A stretch of DNA of 64,000 nucleotides from Duganella sp. BJB480 (GTDB taxonomy: Bacteria > Pseudomonadota > Gammaproteobacteria > Burkholderiales > Burkholderiaceae_D). Location of the stretch: assembly GCA_003416985.1 (NCBI GenBank), contig QVIN01000004.1:434001-498000 (forward strand), given 5' to 3'. A model generated the notes under the pieces. The model had not been told where the DNA came from. It searched no databases and saw only the letters and a list, made by a program, of their open reading frames with translations. Of the stretch, positions 35,545-44,805 are shown piece by piece (positions within the stretch are counted from its first letter, which is position 1; the number at the start of each line of letters is the position of its first letter). Made by a program: the position numbers and the translations under genes.

Positions 35545-36297
35545 CTAGTACCCGGACAGCGCCTCGGCCAGGTTCACTTTCTTGTCCTGCTCATGCAGGT
35601 GTAGGCGCGCTTCGATTTCCAGCAGGTGGTGCTCGATCAAATGGACGGCTTCCTTGACCTTGCGCTGCTCGATCAGCGTGGCCAGGTCCTGGTGCTCGTC
35701 GTTCTCGCACATGGTGGCGCCGGGCGCCTCGTACAGCGCGATGATCAGCGAGCAGCGCGACACCAGCTCCGCCATGAAGCGCTGCAGCACCTGGTTGCCG
35801 GCCAGCTCCGCCAGCAGGATGTGGAACTCGCCGCCGAGGCGTATCCAGCCGGCGCGGTCGCCGGTGCGGCGGGCCTGGTCCTCGGCGTGCAGCGCGGCGC
35901 GGATCTGCTTGAGCGAGGCGGGGGTGGCGTTGCGGATCACCAGCGGCACGATCTCGCGCTCGATGGCGCGGCGGGCGGCGAAGATGTCGCGCGCTTCCTC
36001 CGGCGTGGGCGAGGCGATCACCGCGCCGCGATTGGGCCGCAGCTCGATGATGTGGTCGTGCGCCAGCCGTTGCAGCGCCTTGCGCACGGTGGTGCGGCTG
36101 ACCTGATACAGCTCGCAGAAATCGGCTTCGCCCAGATGGGTGCCGGGTGGCAGGCGGTGGCTCATGACGGCATTGACGACCGCGCGGTAGATGCGCAGGT
36201 CGACGGCGGTGGTCCCGCGCTTGATGGCGGCAGGCGCTTCCGCAACGGCGGCCGCGGTGGCGGCCTTGCGAGGTTTGCGTTTGCCTTGTAATGGCAT
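35545..36297 (-). CDS. GntR-family (FadR/FCD-type) regulator
   Basis: A 250-aa transcription factor. After a basic Ala-rich N-tail comes the winged helix (about 28-95: AVMSHRLPPGTHLGEADFCE, SRTTVRKALQRL), then an all-helical FCD ligand domain with the metal-binding residues in EFHILLAELAGN and the LIEHHLLEIE tail. CGGAGA lies upstream of ATG 36297. It sits between the divergent uptake units it probably controls; repeated palindromes TTGTRTACGA lie in its promoter region. The effector is likely the transported purine-like compound. Confidence 0.92.
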   Translation of the reverse strand: MPLQGKRKPRKAATAAAVAEAPAAIKRGTTAVDLRIYRAVVNAVMSHRLPPGTHLGEADFCELYQVSRTTVRKALQRLAHDHIIELRPNRGAVIASPTPEEARDIFAARRAIEREIVPLVIRNATPASLKQIRAALHAEDQARRTGDRAGWIRLGGEFHILLAELAGNQVLQRFMAELVSRCSLIIALYEAPGATMCENDEHQDLATLIEQRKVKEAVHLIEHHLLEIEARLHLHEQDKKVNLAEALSGY

Positions 36298-36358
36298 TGA
36301 TCGATTCTCCGTGAGGGTGGTGCTCACACTGCATAAAGCAGGAACCATGCTAACTACA

Positions 36359-36401
36359 TCGTGTACAAAGCTGCGTTGAAGCTGTCTTGTATTGTGTACG
36401 A
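36359..36401. promoter_or_regulatory. Two GntR-type operator sites near gntR
   Basis: TCGTGTACAA at 36359-36368 and TTGTGTACGA at 36392-36401 are the same palindromic ten-base motif in opposite orientation, 33 bases apart, 62-104 bases upstream of gntR. A third copy is at 36549. FadR-type regulators bind T(N)GT-N-AC(N)A palindromes, which this fits. Confidence 0.6.
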
Positions 36402-36548
36402 AAATACTTTGTTTTGTCCTCATTTTTGAGCGTCACGCACATTTTTGGTGAAAAACTGTGTCATATTTAGTGCACTCTCCGGTCCAAAACAGAGCGTTTA
36501 CGGCGGATCGCGTGTGGCATGCTAATTGCGTCTGTTTTTGTATTCAAT

Positions 36549-36558
36549 TTGTATACGA
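36549..36558. promoter_or_regulatory. GntR-type operator before the ABC importer genes
   Basis: TTGTATACGA, the best copy of the motif, lies 15 bases before the ATPase start codon and just downstream of A/T-rich promoter-like sequence. A TTTTTGTATTC stretch 13 bases earlier may be a further half-site. Confidence 0.6.
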
Positions 36559-36572
36559 TGAGGGAAGCGCCG

Positions 36573-38114
36573 ATGACAGAGCCGCGCCTGAAGATGCTGG
36601 GCATCTCCAAGATTTACCCTTCCGTGGTGGCCAACGCCGCGGTCGACCTGACCGTCATGCCGGGCGAGATCCACGCCGTGCTGGGCGAGAACGGCGCCGG
36701 CAAGAGCACGCTGATGAAGATCATCTACGGCGTGACCAAGCCCGATGAAGGCCAGATCATGTGGGAGGGGAAGCAGGTCGACATCCACTCGCCACACGAC
36801 GCGCGCAAGCTGGGCATCGGCATGGTGTTCCAGCACTTCGCGCTGTTCGAGACGCTGACCGTGGCCGAGAACATCGCGCTGGCGCTGGACGAGAAGATCG
36901 CCCCGGCCGCGCTGGCGCCGCGCATCCGCGAAGTCTCCGAACAATACGGCCTGCCGCTCGATCCGCAACGGCTGGTGCACAGCATGTCGGTGGGCGAGCG
37001 GCAGCGGGTGGAGATCGTGCGCTGCCTGCTGCAGTCGCCGCGCCTGCTGATCATGGACGAGCCGACCTCGGTGCTGACGCCGGACGCGGTGCTCAAGCTG
37101 TTCGAATCGCTGCGGCGCCTGGCCTCCGAAGGCGTCAGCATCCTGTATATCAGTCACAAGCTCGATGAGATCCAGTCGCTGTGCGACAAGGCCACCGTGC
37201 TGCGCGGCGGGCGCGTGTCCGGCACCGCCAACCCGAAGGAGGAAAGCGCCAAGTCGCTGGCGGAGCTGATGATAGGCCGCGAGCTGCCGGTGTGCGTGCA
37301 CAAGCCGCGCGAGCCGGGCGAGGTGCTGCTGGCGCTCGACAAGCTCAATGTGCGCAGCGACGATCCGTTCGGCACGCGGCTCAAGGACGTCAGCCTGGAG
37401 CTGCGCAGCGGCGAGATCGTCGGCATCGCCGGCATCTCCGGCAACGGCCAGCAGGAGCTGTTGAAGGCCATCTCCGGCGAGCGCGCGCTGGCCGCCGGCA
37501 GCGGCGTGGTCCGCCTGTGCGGGCGCGACGTGGGCAGGCTCGATGCCGCGCAACGGCGCCAGCTGGGGCTTGGCTTCGTGCCCGAGGAGCGGCTGGGACG
37601 CGGCGCCGCGCCCGACCTGTCGCTGGCAGACAACGCGCTGCTGACCGGCTATCTGCCGGCCGCCAACACCGGCATGGTCAAGCGCGGACTGATACAGCGC
37701 GGCGCGGTGCGCGCATTCGCGCGCAAGGTGATCGAGCGCTTCAACGTCAAGTGCGGCAGCGAGCAGTCGGCGGCGGCCAGCCTTTCGGGCGGCAACCTGC
37801 AGAAGTTCATCGTCGGCCGCGAGATCGCGTTGGCGCCGAAGGTGATGGTGTTCGCGCAGCCCACGTGGGGCGTGGACATCGGCGCCGCCATGCTGATACG
37901 GCAGGCCATCATCGACATGCGCGACCAGGGCGTGGCGGTGCTGGTGCTGTCCGAGGAGCTGGACGAATTGTTCATGATGAGCGACCGCATCGCCGTGCTG
38001 GCGGACGGGCGCTTGTCGAAGGCGGTGCCGGCGGGCGGCACCAGCATCAACCAGATCGGCGTGTGGATGAGCGGCGATTTCGACTACCAGGGAGCAGAAC
38101 ATGTCGCGGCTTGA
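36573..38114 (+). CDS. Purine/nucleoside ABC importer ATPase (two ABC domains)
   Basis: A 513-aa ATPase of the sugar/nucleoside (CUT2-like, NupO/YufO) group. The N-terminal ABC domain is complete: Walker A GENGAGKS, signature SVGERQRVE, Walker B LLIMDEP. The C-terminal domain has a degenerate Walker A (GISGNGQQE) and signature LSGGNLQKF, as usual in this group. AGGGAAG precedes ATG 36573; an in-frame ATG at 36558 lies within the operator. Fourteen-base overlap with the first permease gene. Partner of the BMP protein encoded divergently. Confidence 0.93.
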   Translation: MTEPRLKMLGISKIYPSVVANAAVDLTVMPGEIHAVLGENGAGKSTLMKIIYGVTKPDEGQIMWEGKQVDIHSPHDARKLGIGMVFQHFALFETLTVAENIALALDEKIAPAALAPRIREVSEQYGLPLDPQRLVHSMSVGERQRVEIVRCLLQSPRLLIMDEPTSVLTPDAVLKLFESLRRLASEGVSILYISHKLDEIQSLCDKATVLRGGRVSGTANPKEESAKSLAELMIGRELPVCVHKPREPGEVLLALDKLNVRSDDPFGTRLKDVSLELRSGEIVGIAGISGNGQQELLKAISGERALAAGSGVVRLCGRDVGRLDAAQRRQLGLGFVPEERLGRGAAPDLSLADNALLTGYLPAANTGMVKRGLIQRGAVRAFARKVIERFNVKCGSEQSAAASLSGGNLQKFIVGREIALAPKVMVFAQPTWGVDIGAAMLIRQAIIDMRDQGVAVLVLSEELDELFMMSDRIAVLADGRLSKAVPAGGTSINQIGVWMSGDFDYQGAEHVAA

Positions 38115-39189
38115 ACAACGCCCGGAACCTTCGCGTTCGATGATGCTGGCGTCGCCGCTGATCGCGGCGGCGGCCATGCTGCTGACCGGCTCCGCGCTGT
38201 TCTTCTTCCTCGGACAGGAGCCGCTGCATGCCTTCTACGTCTACTTCATCAAGCCGTGGACCACGCTGTACGGCGTGGGCGAGCTGCTGCTGAAGGCGAC
38301 GCCGCTGATCCTGTGCGGCGTGGGCCTGGCGATCGGCTTCCGCGCCAACGTCGCCAACATCGGCGCCGACGGCCAGCTGACGGTGGGCGCGATCGCCTCC
38401 GGCGCGGTGGCGCTGTATTTCGACGAGGTGCAGGCGTGGTGGGTGCTGCCGCTGATGCTCGTCGCCGGCGCGCTGGGCGGCATGCTGTGGGCCGCCATTC
38501 CCGCGCTGCTGCGCACGCGCTTCAACACCAGCGAGATCCTCGTGAGCCTGATGCTGGTGTACGTGTCGTATCACTTGCTGAGCTATCTGGTGCACGGGCC
38601 GATGCGCGACCCGGCCGGCTTCAACTTCCCGCAGTCGAAGATGTTCAGCGACTCGGCCACCCTGCCGCTGCTGGTGGAGGGCCTGCGGGTGAACGCGGCC
38701 TTCATCCTCTCGCTGCTGGCGGCGGTTGCAGCCTGGTTCTTCTGCAAGCACACCTTCGCCGGCTACCGCATGCAGGTGAGCGGCATGGCGCCTGCCGCCG
38801 CGCTGTACGCCGGCTTCAGCGAGCCGCGCAACGTGTGGCTGGCCTTCATGGTCAGCGGCGCCTTGTCCGGCATCGCCGGCGTGGGCGAGGTGGCCGGGCC
38901 GCTGGGGCAGATGCAGCCGTCGGTGTCGGCGGGCTATGGCTTCGCGGCCATCATCGTCGCGTATGTCGGGCGCTTGCATCCGCTGGGCGTGGTGCTGTCG
39001 GCGCTGTTGATGTCGCTGCTGTACATCGGCGGCGAGACGGCGCAGATCGAGCTGCAGGTGCCGTCGGCGATCACCGGCATGTTCCAGGGCCTGCTGCTGT
39101 TTTACCTGCTGGCCGCCGACCTGTTCATCCACTACCGCTTCAAGCCGCGCGCGCGGCACCTGCCTGTCACCGTTGGAGAAACCGCATGA
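38101..39189 (+). CDS. Purine/nucleoside ABC importer permease 1
   Basis: A 362-aa inner-membrane permease (BPD_transp_2 family, NupP/YufP type) with about eight to ten hydrophobic segments and the family motif FRANVANIGADGQLTVGAIA near residue 80. It overlaps the ATPase gene by 14 bases and the next permease by 4 (ATGA). With permease 2 it forms the heterodimeric channel for substrate delivered by the BMP protein. Confidence 0.92.
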   Translation: MSRLEQRPEPSRSMMLASPLIAAAAMLLTGSALFFFLGQEPLHAFYVYFIKPWTTLYGVGELLLKATPLILCGVGLAIGFRANVANIGADGQLTVGAIASGAVALYFDEVQAWWVLPLMLVAGALGGMLWAAIPALLRTRFNTSEILVSLMLVYVSYHLLSYLVHGPMRDPAGFNFPQSKMFSDSATLPLLVEGLRVNAAFILSLLAAVAAWFFCKHTFAGYRMQVSGMAPAAALYAGFSEPRNVWLAFMVSGALSGIAGVGEVAGPLGQMQPSVSAGYGFAAIIVAYVGRLHPLGVVLSALLMSLLYIGGETAQIELQVPSAITGMFQGLLLFYLLAADLFIHYRFKPRARHLPVTVGETA

Positions 39190-40112
39190 TCAGCACCGAA
39201 CTGTTAATCGCTTTCCTCGCCAGCACGGCGGGCGCCGCCACGCCGCTGGTGGTGGCTTCGATGGGCGAGCTGGTGACCGAGCGTTCCGGCGTGCTCAATC
39301 TGGGCATGGAGGGCATGATGCTGGTGGGCGCCGTGGTGGGCTTCGGCGTCACGCTGGGCACGGGGCAGATGTGGCTTGGGCTGTTGGCCGCGATGGTGGC
39401 GGGGATGCTGATGTCGCTGATCTTCGGCTTCCTGGTGCTGACGCTGCAGACCAACCAGGTGGCCACCGGACTGGCGCTGACCTTGTTCGGCATCGGGCTG
39501 TCGGCCTTCATGGGGCGCGGGCTGGTCGGGCAGACGGTGGAGCCCATGCCGCATCTGCACTTCCCGCTGCTGTCCGACCTGCCGTTCGTGGGGCCGCTGC
39601 TGTTCCGATTCGACGCGATGGTGTACGGCTCGGTGGCGCTGGTGCTGCTGGTCGGCTGGGTGCTGGCGCGCACGCGGCTTGGGCTGGTGATACGCGCGGT
39701 GGGCGAGTCGCCGCATAGCGCGCATGCGATCGGCTTTCCGGTGATCGGGCTGCGCTACGGCACGGTGCTGTTCGGCGGTGCCATGGCCGGTTTGGGCGGC
39801 GCCTACCTGTCGCTGGCGCTGACGCCGATGTGGGTGGAGGGCATGACGGCGGGACGCGGCTGGATCGCGCTGGCGCAGGTGGTGTTCGCGACGTGGAAGC
39901 CGCGCGGCGTGATGGTGGGCGCCTATCTGTTCGGCGGCGTGACGGTGCTGCAGTTCCACGGGCAGGGCATGGGGTTGGATATTCCGTCGGAGTTCCTGTC
40001 GATGCTGCCCTATCTCGCCACGATCGTGGTGCTTGTCATCATTTGCCGAAATCCGCAAGCAATATTGTTGAATAAGCCAATGTCCCTGGGGCAAAACTTC
40101 AAGCCGGACTGA
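39186..40112 (+). CDS. Purine/nucleoside ABC importer permease 2
   Basis: A 308-aa inner-membrane permease (NupQ/YufQ type), hydrophobic through most of its length, with the matching motif [19 protein letters not shown] near residue 32 and [25 protein letters not shown] cytoplasmic coupling loop near residue 218. The start overlaps the permease 1 stop as ATGA. Last gene of the importer operon; the 193 bases after it hold no further gene before the chemoreceptor. Confidence 0.92.
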   Translation: MISTELLIAFLASTAGAATPLVVASMGELVTERSGVLNLGMEGMMLVGAVVGFGVTLGTGQMWLGLLAAMVAGMLMSLIFGFLVLTLQTNQVATGLALTLFGIGLSAFMGRGLVGQTVEPMPHLHFPLLSDLPFVGPLLFRFDAMVYGSVALVLLVGWVLARTRLGLVIRAVGESPHSAHAIGFPVIGLRYGTVLFGGAMAGLGGAYLSLALTPMWVEGMTAGRGWIALAQVVFATWKPRGVMVGAYLFGGVTVLQFHGQGMGLDIPSEFLSMLPYLATIVVLVIICRNPQAILLNKPMSLGQNFKPD

Positions 40113-40305
40113 CATTTGTTGTATTTGCATTTATAAAATTTGATACAGGTCAAAATTCGACCATTAAAACCGGCAGTAAAAATTCCCCGCGACAATTGGT
40201 GATTTTGTCGCAGGGATATTCCCGTATTCTGGATCCATTGGCTATTGGCCAATGGCGCTCCCCCGACCCCGGCACGCCCCTTCCGTCGATAAAAAAGGAA
40301 TGGCC

Positions 40306-41952
40306 ATGCGAACCAATAGTCCAATCACCCAAAACGAATACCTGATGGAAGACGGCAAGACCATCGTCTCCAGCACGGATTTGCAGGGCAATATCAACTA
40401 CGCCAATCCTTATTTCATCGAGGTCAGCGGCTTCACCGAGCAGGAGCTGATCGGCGCGCCGCAGAATATCGTGCGCCACCCGGACATGCCGGTCGAGGCG
40501 TTCGCCGATTTGTGGCGGACGATCAAGGCGGGCATGCCGTGGACCGGTTTGGTGAAGAACCGCTGCAAGAACGGCGATTACTACTGGGTGCTGGCGAACG
40601 TGACGCCGGTGATCGAGCAGGGCAAGCCGATCGGCTACCTGTCCGTGCGGACCAAGCCCAGTCGCGAGCAGGTGCGCGAGGCGGACGAGGTGTATCGTCA
40701 GTTCAAGGCGGGCAATCCGCGCCGGCTGCGCATCGTCAACGGGCGGGCGGTATCGACCGGCGTGGTGGCGCGGCTGGCGGGTTTGCTGAACATGTCGCTG
40801 GCGCGCCAGATCGGCGTGGCGACGCTGCTGACCGGCGGCGTGCTGGCCTTGCTGGCCTTTGCCCTGCTGGGCATGAGCGACGCGGGCATCGTCGCGGCGC
40901 GCGGCTGGATGGGCGCGCTGGCGTTGATGGCGATGCTGGGCATGGCGTGGTTCGGCCGCAGCCTGTACCTGAACGTGGCGCTGCCGCTGCGCCAGGCCAC
41001 GCGGGCGGCGCGCATGATGGCCGGCGGCGACCTGACGGCGGCCTTCGATATCCAGCGCGACGACGAGGTCGGGCAGTTGCTGGCGGCGCTGCGGCAGACC
41101 AATGTCAACCTGCACAGCATCATCGGCGACGTGCGCGCCAACTTCGACCAGATCTCGCTGGCCACCGGTGAAATCGCGGACGGGAATATGGACCTGTCGG
41201 GGCGCACCGAGTCGCAGGCATCGAGCCTGCAGCAGACGGCGGCCAGCATGGAGGAGTTGACGTCGACCGTCCAGCAGAGCGCCAGCAACGCCGCCAACGC
41301 CAATGAGCTGGCGGAGCGGGCGTCCGCTGTGGCGGCGCAGGGCGGCAGCATCGTGTCGCAGGTGGTGACGACGATGGGCGACATCAGCGCGTCGTCGAAC
41401 AAGGTGCTCGACATTATTGGCCTGATCGAGGGCATCGCCTTCCAGACCAATATCCTGGCGCTGAACGCGGCGGTGGAGGCTGCGCGCGCCGGCGAGCAGG
41501 GACGCGGCTTCGCCGTGGTGGCCAGCGAGGTGCGCAACCTGGCGCAGCGTTCGGCGACGGCGGCCAAGGACATCAAGATCCTGATCGACCAGTCGATCGA
41601 GAAGGTGCAGGCCGGCGCCGCGCTGACCAGCAGTGCCGGTGTGACGATGAGCCAGGTGATCGAATCGGTGGATCGGGTGTCGCGCGTGGTGGAGGAGATT
41701 TCGAACGCGACGCGCGAGCAGAGCGACGGCATCGTGCAGGTCAACCAGGCTGTGATACAGATCGACGACATCACGCAGCAGAACGCGGCGCTGGTGGAGC
41801 AGGCCGCAGCCGCCGCCGGCAACCTGGCGCAGCAGACGCGTTGCGTGTCGCAGGCGATGGCGGTGTTCAAGCTGCGCGGCGGAGTGGTGGTGCGGCGTCC
41901 CGCCGCCGCGCCGCGCGGCCCGGTGAAGCCGAAGCTCAAACTGCTGGCCTGA
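40306..41952 (+). CDS. PAS-domain methyl-accepting chemotaxis protein (Aer-like)
   Basis: A 548-aa chemoreceptor. Residues about 10-115 form a cytoplasmic PAS domain ([27 protein letters not shown]) as in Aer redox/aerotaxis receptors. Two membrane segments follow (about 160-212), then a HAMP-like region ([16 protein letters not shown]) and a methyl-accepting signalling domain with the highly conserved tip [20 protein letters not shown]. No C-terminal receptor-methylase pentapeptide is seen. ATG 40306 has AAAGGA 7 bases before it; an ATG at 40300 is the alternative. It may steer the cell by redox state; a FAD cofactor is inference from family. Confidence 0.92.
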   Translation: MRTNSPITQNEYLMEDGKTIVSSTDLQGNINYANPYFIEVSGFTEQELIGAPQNIVRHPDMPVEAFADLWRTIKAGMPWTGLVKNRCKNGDYYWVLANVTPVIEQGKPIGYLSVRTKPSREQVREADEVYRQFKAGNPRRLRIVNGRAVSTGVVARLAGLLNMSLARQIGVATLLTGGVLALLAFALLGMSDAGIVAARGWMGALALMAMLGMAWFGRSLYLNVALPLRQATRAARMMAGGDLTAAFDIQRDDEVGQLLAALRQTNVNLHSIIGDVRANFDQISLATGEIADGNMDLSGRTESQASSLQQTAASMEELTSTVQQSASNAANANELAERASAVAAQGGSIVSQVVTTMGDISASSNKVLDIIGLIEGIAFQTNILALNAAVEAARAGEQGRGFAVVASEVRNLAQRSATAAKDIKILIDQSIEKVQAGAALTSSAGVTMSQVIESVDRVSRVVEEISNATREQSDGIVQVNQAVIQIDDITQQNAALVEQAAAAAGNLAQQTRCVSQAMAVFKLRGGVVVRRPAAAPRGPVKPKLKLLA

Positions 41953-41994
41953 CGGTTTATCATGCTTGTTTGACGCGGGATTTCGGGAAGCAGC

Positions 41995-42288
41995 ATGGAC
42001 AAGGCGGTACGGGTAACGCTGGCGGGGCAGGGATGGACCATCGACGCGCAGGCGCCGGCGACGGTGCTGCAAAGCGCGGAGCGTGCCGGCGTGCGCCTGC
42101 CCAGCTCCTGCCGCAACGGCACCTGCCGCACTTGTATCTGCCTGAGCACCAGCGGCACGGTGCGCTATCTGATCGAGTGGCCGGGCCTAAGCGCGGACGA
42201 AAAGCGCGAGGGCTATATCCTGCCTTGCGTGGCCATCGCCGAAACCGATCTGGTGATCGTGGCGCCCGCCGCCTCCAAGTCCGCTTGA
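41995..42288 (+). CDS. Plant-type 2Fe-2S ferredoxin
   Basis: A 97-aa ferredoxin with the 2Fe-2S ligands Cys-x4-Cys-x2-Cys in SSCRNGTCRTC (about residues 39-47) and the fourth Cys in YILPCVA near residue 76. It stands alone after the chemoreceptor and could serve as an electron donor, for instance to the Rieske oxygenase or the molybdenum hydroxylase, though nothing in the local arrangement proves a partner. Confidence 0.88.
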   Translation: MDKAVRVTLAGQGWTIDAQAPATVLQSAERAGVRLPSSCRNGTCRTCICLSTSGTVRYLIEWPGLSADEKREGYILPCVAIAETDLVIVAPAASKSA

Positions 42289-42383
42289 CCTGACGCACGA
42301 TGTGCTGTGACCGATAGCAACCGCCCCTTTGCAGACATTCCGCGTAAGCGGAGGTGAACTACTGGCGCGCCTGTCAAGTTTTC

Positions 42384-42734
42384 CTATAACTCCACAGCGC
42401 GCATAAACTTCTCGAGTATGTTTCGGGTTCTACGCAGCTCCTCGGCTTTATGATCGATTAAACGCAGGTAATCATGCAGTGCAGCGCGTAACTCATCGCA
42501 TGGTTCAAAGATGGGGTCATCCCCCCGTACGCATGGTGCGAACTGCCTGATCATGGCGAGAGTCATCCCGCCGGAACCTAGCAGCTTGATGCGCTCGACT
42601 GTTTGCACGTCAACGTCACTAAAGTCACGGTAGCCACTCGCCGTCCGCCGTGGCTTCAAGAGGCCTTGCGCCTCGTAATAGCGGAGCATGCGAACACTTA
42701 CCTCGCAGCGCAGGGATAGCTCGCCGATTTTCAT
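42384..42734 (-). CDS. MerR-family regulator
   Basis: A 116-aa regulator with the MerR winged helix at the N-terminus (MKIGELSLRCEVSVRMLRYY, then GLLKPRRTASGYRDFS), a HTH wing and a dimerisation helix. No cysteine cluster typical of metal sensors is evident beyond CVRGDDPIFEPC, so the signal is unknown. It is divergent from the class IV aminotransferase gene, whose promoter carries a MerR-type elongated spacer with a perfect palindrome. Codon use is less GC-rich than neighbouring genes. Confidence 0.88.
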   Translation of the reverse strand: MKIGELSLRCEVSVRMLRYYEAQGLLKPRRTASGYRDFSDVDVQTVERIKLLGSGGMTLAMIRQFAPCVRGDDPIFEPCDELRAALHDYLRLIDHKAEELRRTRNILEKFMRAVEL

Positions 42735-42741
42735 TTTATCC

Positions 42742-42773
42742 TTGACTCTGACAGCACTGTCAGACTCGATACT
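42742..42773 (+). promoter_or_regulatory. MerR-type promoter with palindromic operator
   Basis: TTGACT at 42742-42747, then the perfect palindrome CTGACAGCACTGTCAG (42748-42763, 7-2-7) and GATACT at 42768-42773, giving a 20-base spacer. Over-long spacers filled by a palindrome are the hallmark of MerR-family activation; the adjacent MerR gene is the evident regulator of the aminotransferase gene and of itself. Confidence 0.8.
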
Positions 42774-42804
42774 GTCTGCTCCTCAATGGCAACTGGAGCA
42801 AAAT

Positions 42805-43620
42805 ATGTCTGTCCAAACACACCCTTACCCGACGATTATTAACGGCACGCCTGTGCACGACTCTGAACTGATACCGTTTGCATTTTCGGGTTTCGCACAT
42901 TTTACCGCAATGCAGGTACGCGAGCGCAGGGTGAAGGGCATCGATCTACACCTTAGGAGGCTACGCGATGCGTCCGTTGAGCTGTTTGGAGCCGCGATTC
43001 CCGATGAACAAATTCTCCAAAGTCTGCGGCGGGCCATTGACGCAGGCCCTCCGAGCATGTCACTAACTGCGACGATTTATTCGACACATGGTGAATTCAC
43101 TGCGGCCGGCAGGGGGATGCCGCCATCAGTCCTAGTCCGCACTTTGCCACCTTCCAATGGCCCCGTAGGTCCGCTGCGCCTTGCAGTCGTTGAACACGAA
43201 AGATCACTGGCTAGTATCAAGCATGTTGGGGAAGGAGCTAAGACATATTATTTGCACAAAGCCGTTGAACATGGCTTCGATGATGCGGTGTTTATCGACC
43301 GAAATGAACGCTTGAGCGAGGCGACGATCTGGAACCTTGTTTTATGGGATGGCCAGTCCGTTGTCTGGCCCCGCGCCGACATCCTTATCGGAACTATGAT
43401 GGGCATTGTTCAAAGACAGCTGACACGGATGGGAATTGAACAACAGAGTCGAGATATCAGACCAAGCGATCTAGCGGGCCTGTCCGGCGCTGCAGTCATG
43501 AATTCATGGACACCCGGTGTCCCCGTCACCGCGATGGGCGCAGCTCCTATTTCGGAATCCCACCAATTCATGTCTCTACTGAGACAGGCGTACGATGCAG
43601 AGCCTGCGTTGATCCTCTAG
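42805..43620 (+). CDS. Class IV (D-amino-acid/branched-chain type) aminotransferase or lyase
   Basis: A 271-aa PLP-fold IV enzyme. The family signature appears as GAKTYYLHKAVEHGFDDAVF (the PLP lysine in the AKTYY segment, near residue 152) with the partner motif SEATIWNLVLWD in place of the usual TEGSGxNxF. It resembles the branched-chain aminotransferase / aminodeoxychorismate lyase group, but the substrate cannot be told. GGAG lies 8 bases before the ATG. Regulated by the divergent MerR protein. Like merR it has a lower GC content by eye than the flanking genes, which suggests recent acquisition. Confidence 0.82.
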   Translation: MSVQTHPYPTIINGTPVHDSELIPFAFSGFAHFTAMQVRERRVKGIDLHLRRLRDASVELFGAAIPDEQILQSLRRAIDAGPPSMSLTATIYSTHGEFTAAGRGMPPSVLVRTLPPSNGPVGPLRLAVVEHERSLASIKHVGEGAKTYYLHKAVEHGFDDAVFIDRNERLSEATIWNLVLWDGQSVVWPRADILIGTMMGIVQRQLTRMGIEQQSRDIRPSDLAGLSGAAVMNSWTPGVPVTAMGAAPISESHQFMSLLRQAYDAEPALIL

Positions 43621-43753
43621 ATCTGGAAAAGCCAATGTTAGGTCGCTTGAGAGCAATCTGAGGTATGACCGTTTCTGGCCGGAAGCGGCCGACGCCACTT
43701 GACTTGCTCTGACACCTGTTGCAGAGCACATACCGATCGTATTACTTCAAGCA

Positions 43754-44095
43754 TCAAGCTAGAGCTGCTTTACGTAGTACGTCTTCAGCCCATTGATTGA
43801 GGCTCTTCCCATGCGCGGCGGCGGCAACAGCTGCCGCCTCGTGGATCGCAGGTGCAACACGCAGCGAGAATTTCCCCGAAAAACTCTTTCGTGGTTCGAC
43901 GCCGTCTTCGGCGCACGCTTCCAGAAAGACATTTAGCGAAATTTTCCCCTCCCGCTGCAAGCCTTTGACATCCTTCGCGTAAAAATCGGCCCCTCCATTC
44001 AGACCGAGAAACTCGCCCCGGAACATTTGAATTTCCGGGTCGAATGTGATCACCGCTTGGTGGCCGTCAATTGTCATTGTGTTCTGCATGCTCAT
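43754..44095 (-). CDS. hicB: HicB-type antitoxin
   Basis: A 113-aa antitoxin. The N-terminal half is the HicB partial RNase-H-like fold (ITFDPEIQMFRGEFLGLNGGADFYA, FLEACAEDGVEP), and the C-terminal half is a ribbon-helix-helix-like DNA-binding segment (KFSLRVAPAIHEAAAVAAAA, SLNQWAEDVL). It overlaps the toxin gene stop as ATGA and is transcribed after it. It should bind HicA and repress the pair. Confidence 0.88.
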   Translation of the reverse strand: MSMQNTMTIDGHQAVITFDPEIQMFRGEFLGLNGGADFYAKDVKGLQREGKISLNVFLEACAEDGVEPRKSFSGKFSLRVAPAIHEAAAVAAAAHGKSLNQWAEDVLRKAALA

Positions 44096-44346
44096 GGTTT
44101 AACTCCGTGATCTTCGAACCATTTCCGTATGGACGCAAGCGCACCTTTGTCCGTCGCAGGTTCGGGATGCGGTCGATGGAACACGCGCCTCTCGCCGAAC
44201 AGGCGTACCAAGACCCGTGAGCTTTCTCGCTCCTCAATGTGGCCACCCAATTCGACGAACAGAGCTTCAATATCCGTCCAACGAACATTCGCGGACGTTG
44301 GATGGGAAAACACATGCTCAAGTGCGCGTTGGTGCTTGCGCTTCAT
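44092..44346 (-). CDS. hicA: HicA-type mRNA interferase toxin
   Basis: An 84-aa basic protein of the HicA double-stranded-RNA-binding fold, variant subgroup with N-terminal extension: RALEHVFSHPTSANVRW, then a SSRVLVRLFGERRVFHRPHPEP region in which the Ser/Gly-His catalytic area of HicA maps near HRPHP, and a C-terminal helix IRKWFEDHGV. Coupled to hicB by a four-base overlap. A second frame through this region is a shadow. The classic GSHxxF catalytic block is not perfectly kept, so activity is plausible but untested. Confidence 0.83.
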   Translation of the reverse strand: MKRKHQRALEHVFSHPTSANVRWTDIEALFVELGGHIEERESSRVLVRLFGERRVFHRPHPEPATDKGALASIRKWFEDHGVKP

Positions 44347-44396
44347 GAGTTAATGGTAGCAGAAAATGGTATCAACATGAGGCGATCGCGTACGGC

Positions 44397-44717
44397 TTAG
44401 CCGGGAGGGTCGTCGCCGCGTTTGCGCAGGCGGCTTAGCAGCGCGTCGGTCGATTCGCTGAGCGGCACGCCGTGGCGCCGCATCAGTTGGATGTTCAGCA
44501 CCATGTTCTCCAGCACCAGCTTGGCCGCCACGGCCAGCAGCGTTAGATGCTTGTCCTCCTCGCTGAAGCTTTCCATCGCCTCAGCCATTTCGCACAGGTG
44601 GTTGGAGATCAGGCCGCGCAGATCGTGCTCGTCGAACGGCAGGTCGGCGAAATCGATCGGGTCTTCCTTCTCCACTTCCTCCATCAACAGTTCCAGCTCT
44701 TGCGGTGTGATCGTCAT
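44397..44717 (-). CDS. Hypothetical acidic helical protein
   Basis: A 106-aa protein rich in Glu, Asp and Leu (PQELELLMEEVEKEDPIDFADLPFDEHDL-type content, described in pieces), predicted to be mostly alpha helical with no signal peptide. CGGAGC lies upstream of ATG 44717; a longer in-frame start at 44846 would run into the divergent MoaD-like promoter. I do not recognise a family. It is divergent from the MoaD-like gene. Confidence 0.6.
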   Translation of the reverse strand: MTITPQELELLMEEVEKEDPIDFADLPFDEHDLRGLISNHLCEMAEAMESFSEEDKHLTLLAVAAKLVLENMVLNIQLMRRHGVPLSESTDALLSRLRKRGDDPPG

Positions 44718-44805
44718 GCGGCGCTCCGTTAGTTGATGCGGTTTTATTTTATGCGATTCAGGCATAGAATCTGAATTCCCGTCGAATAAACCAACAAGCA
44801 TAACG

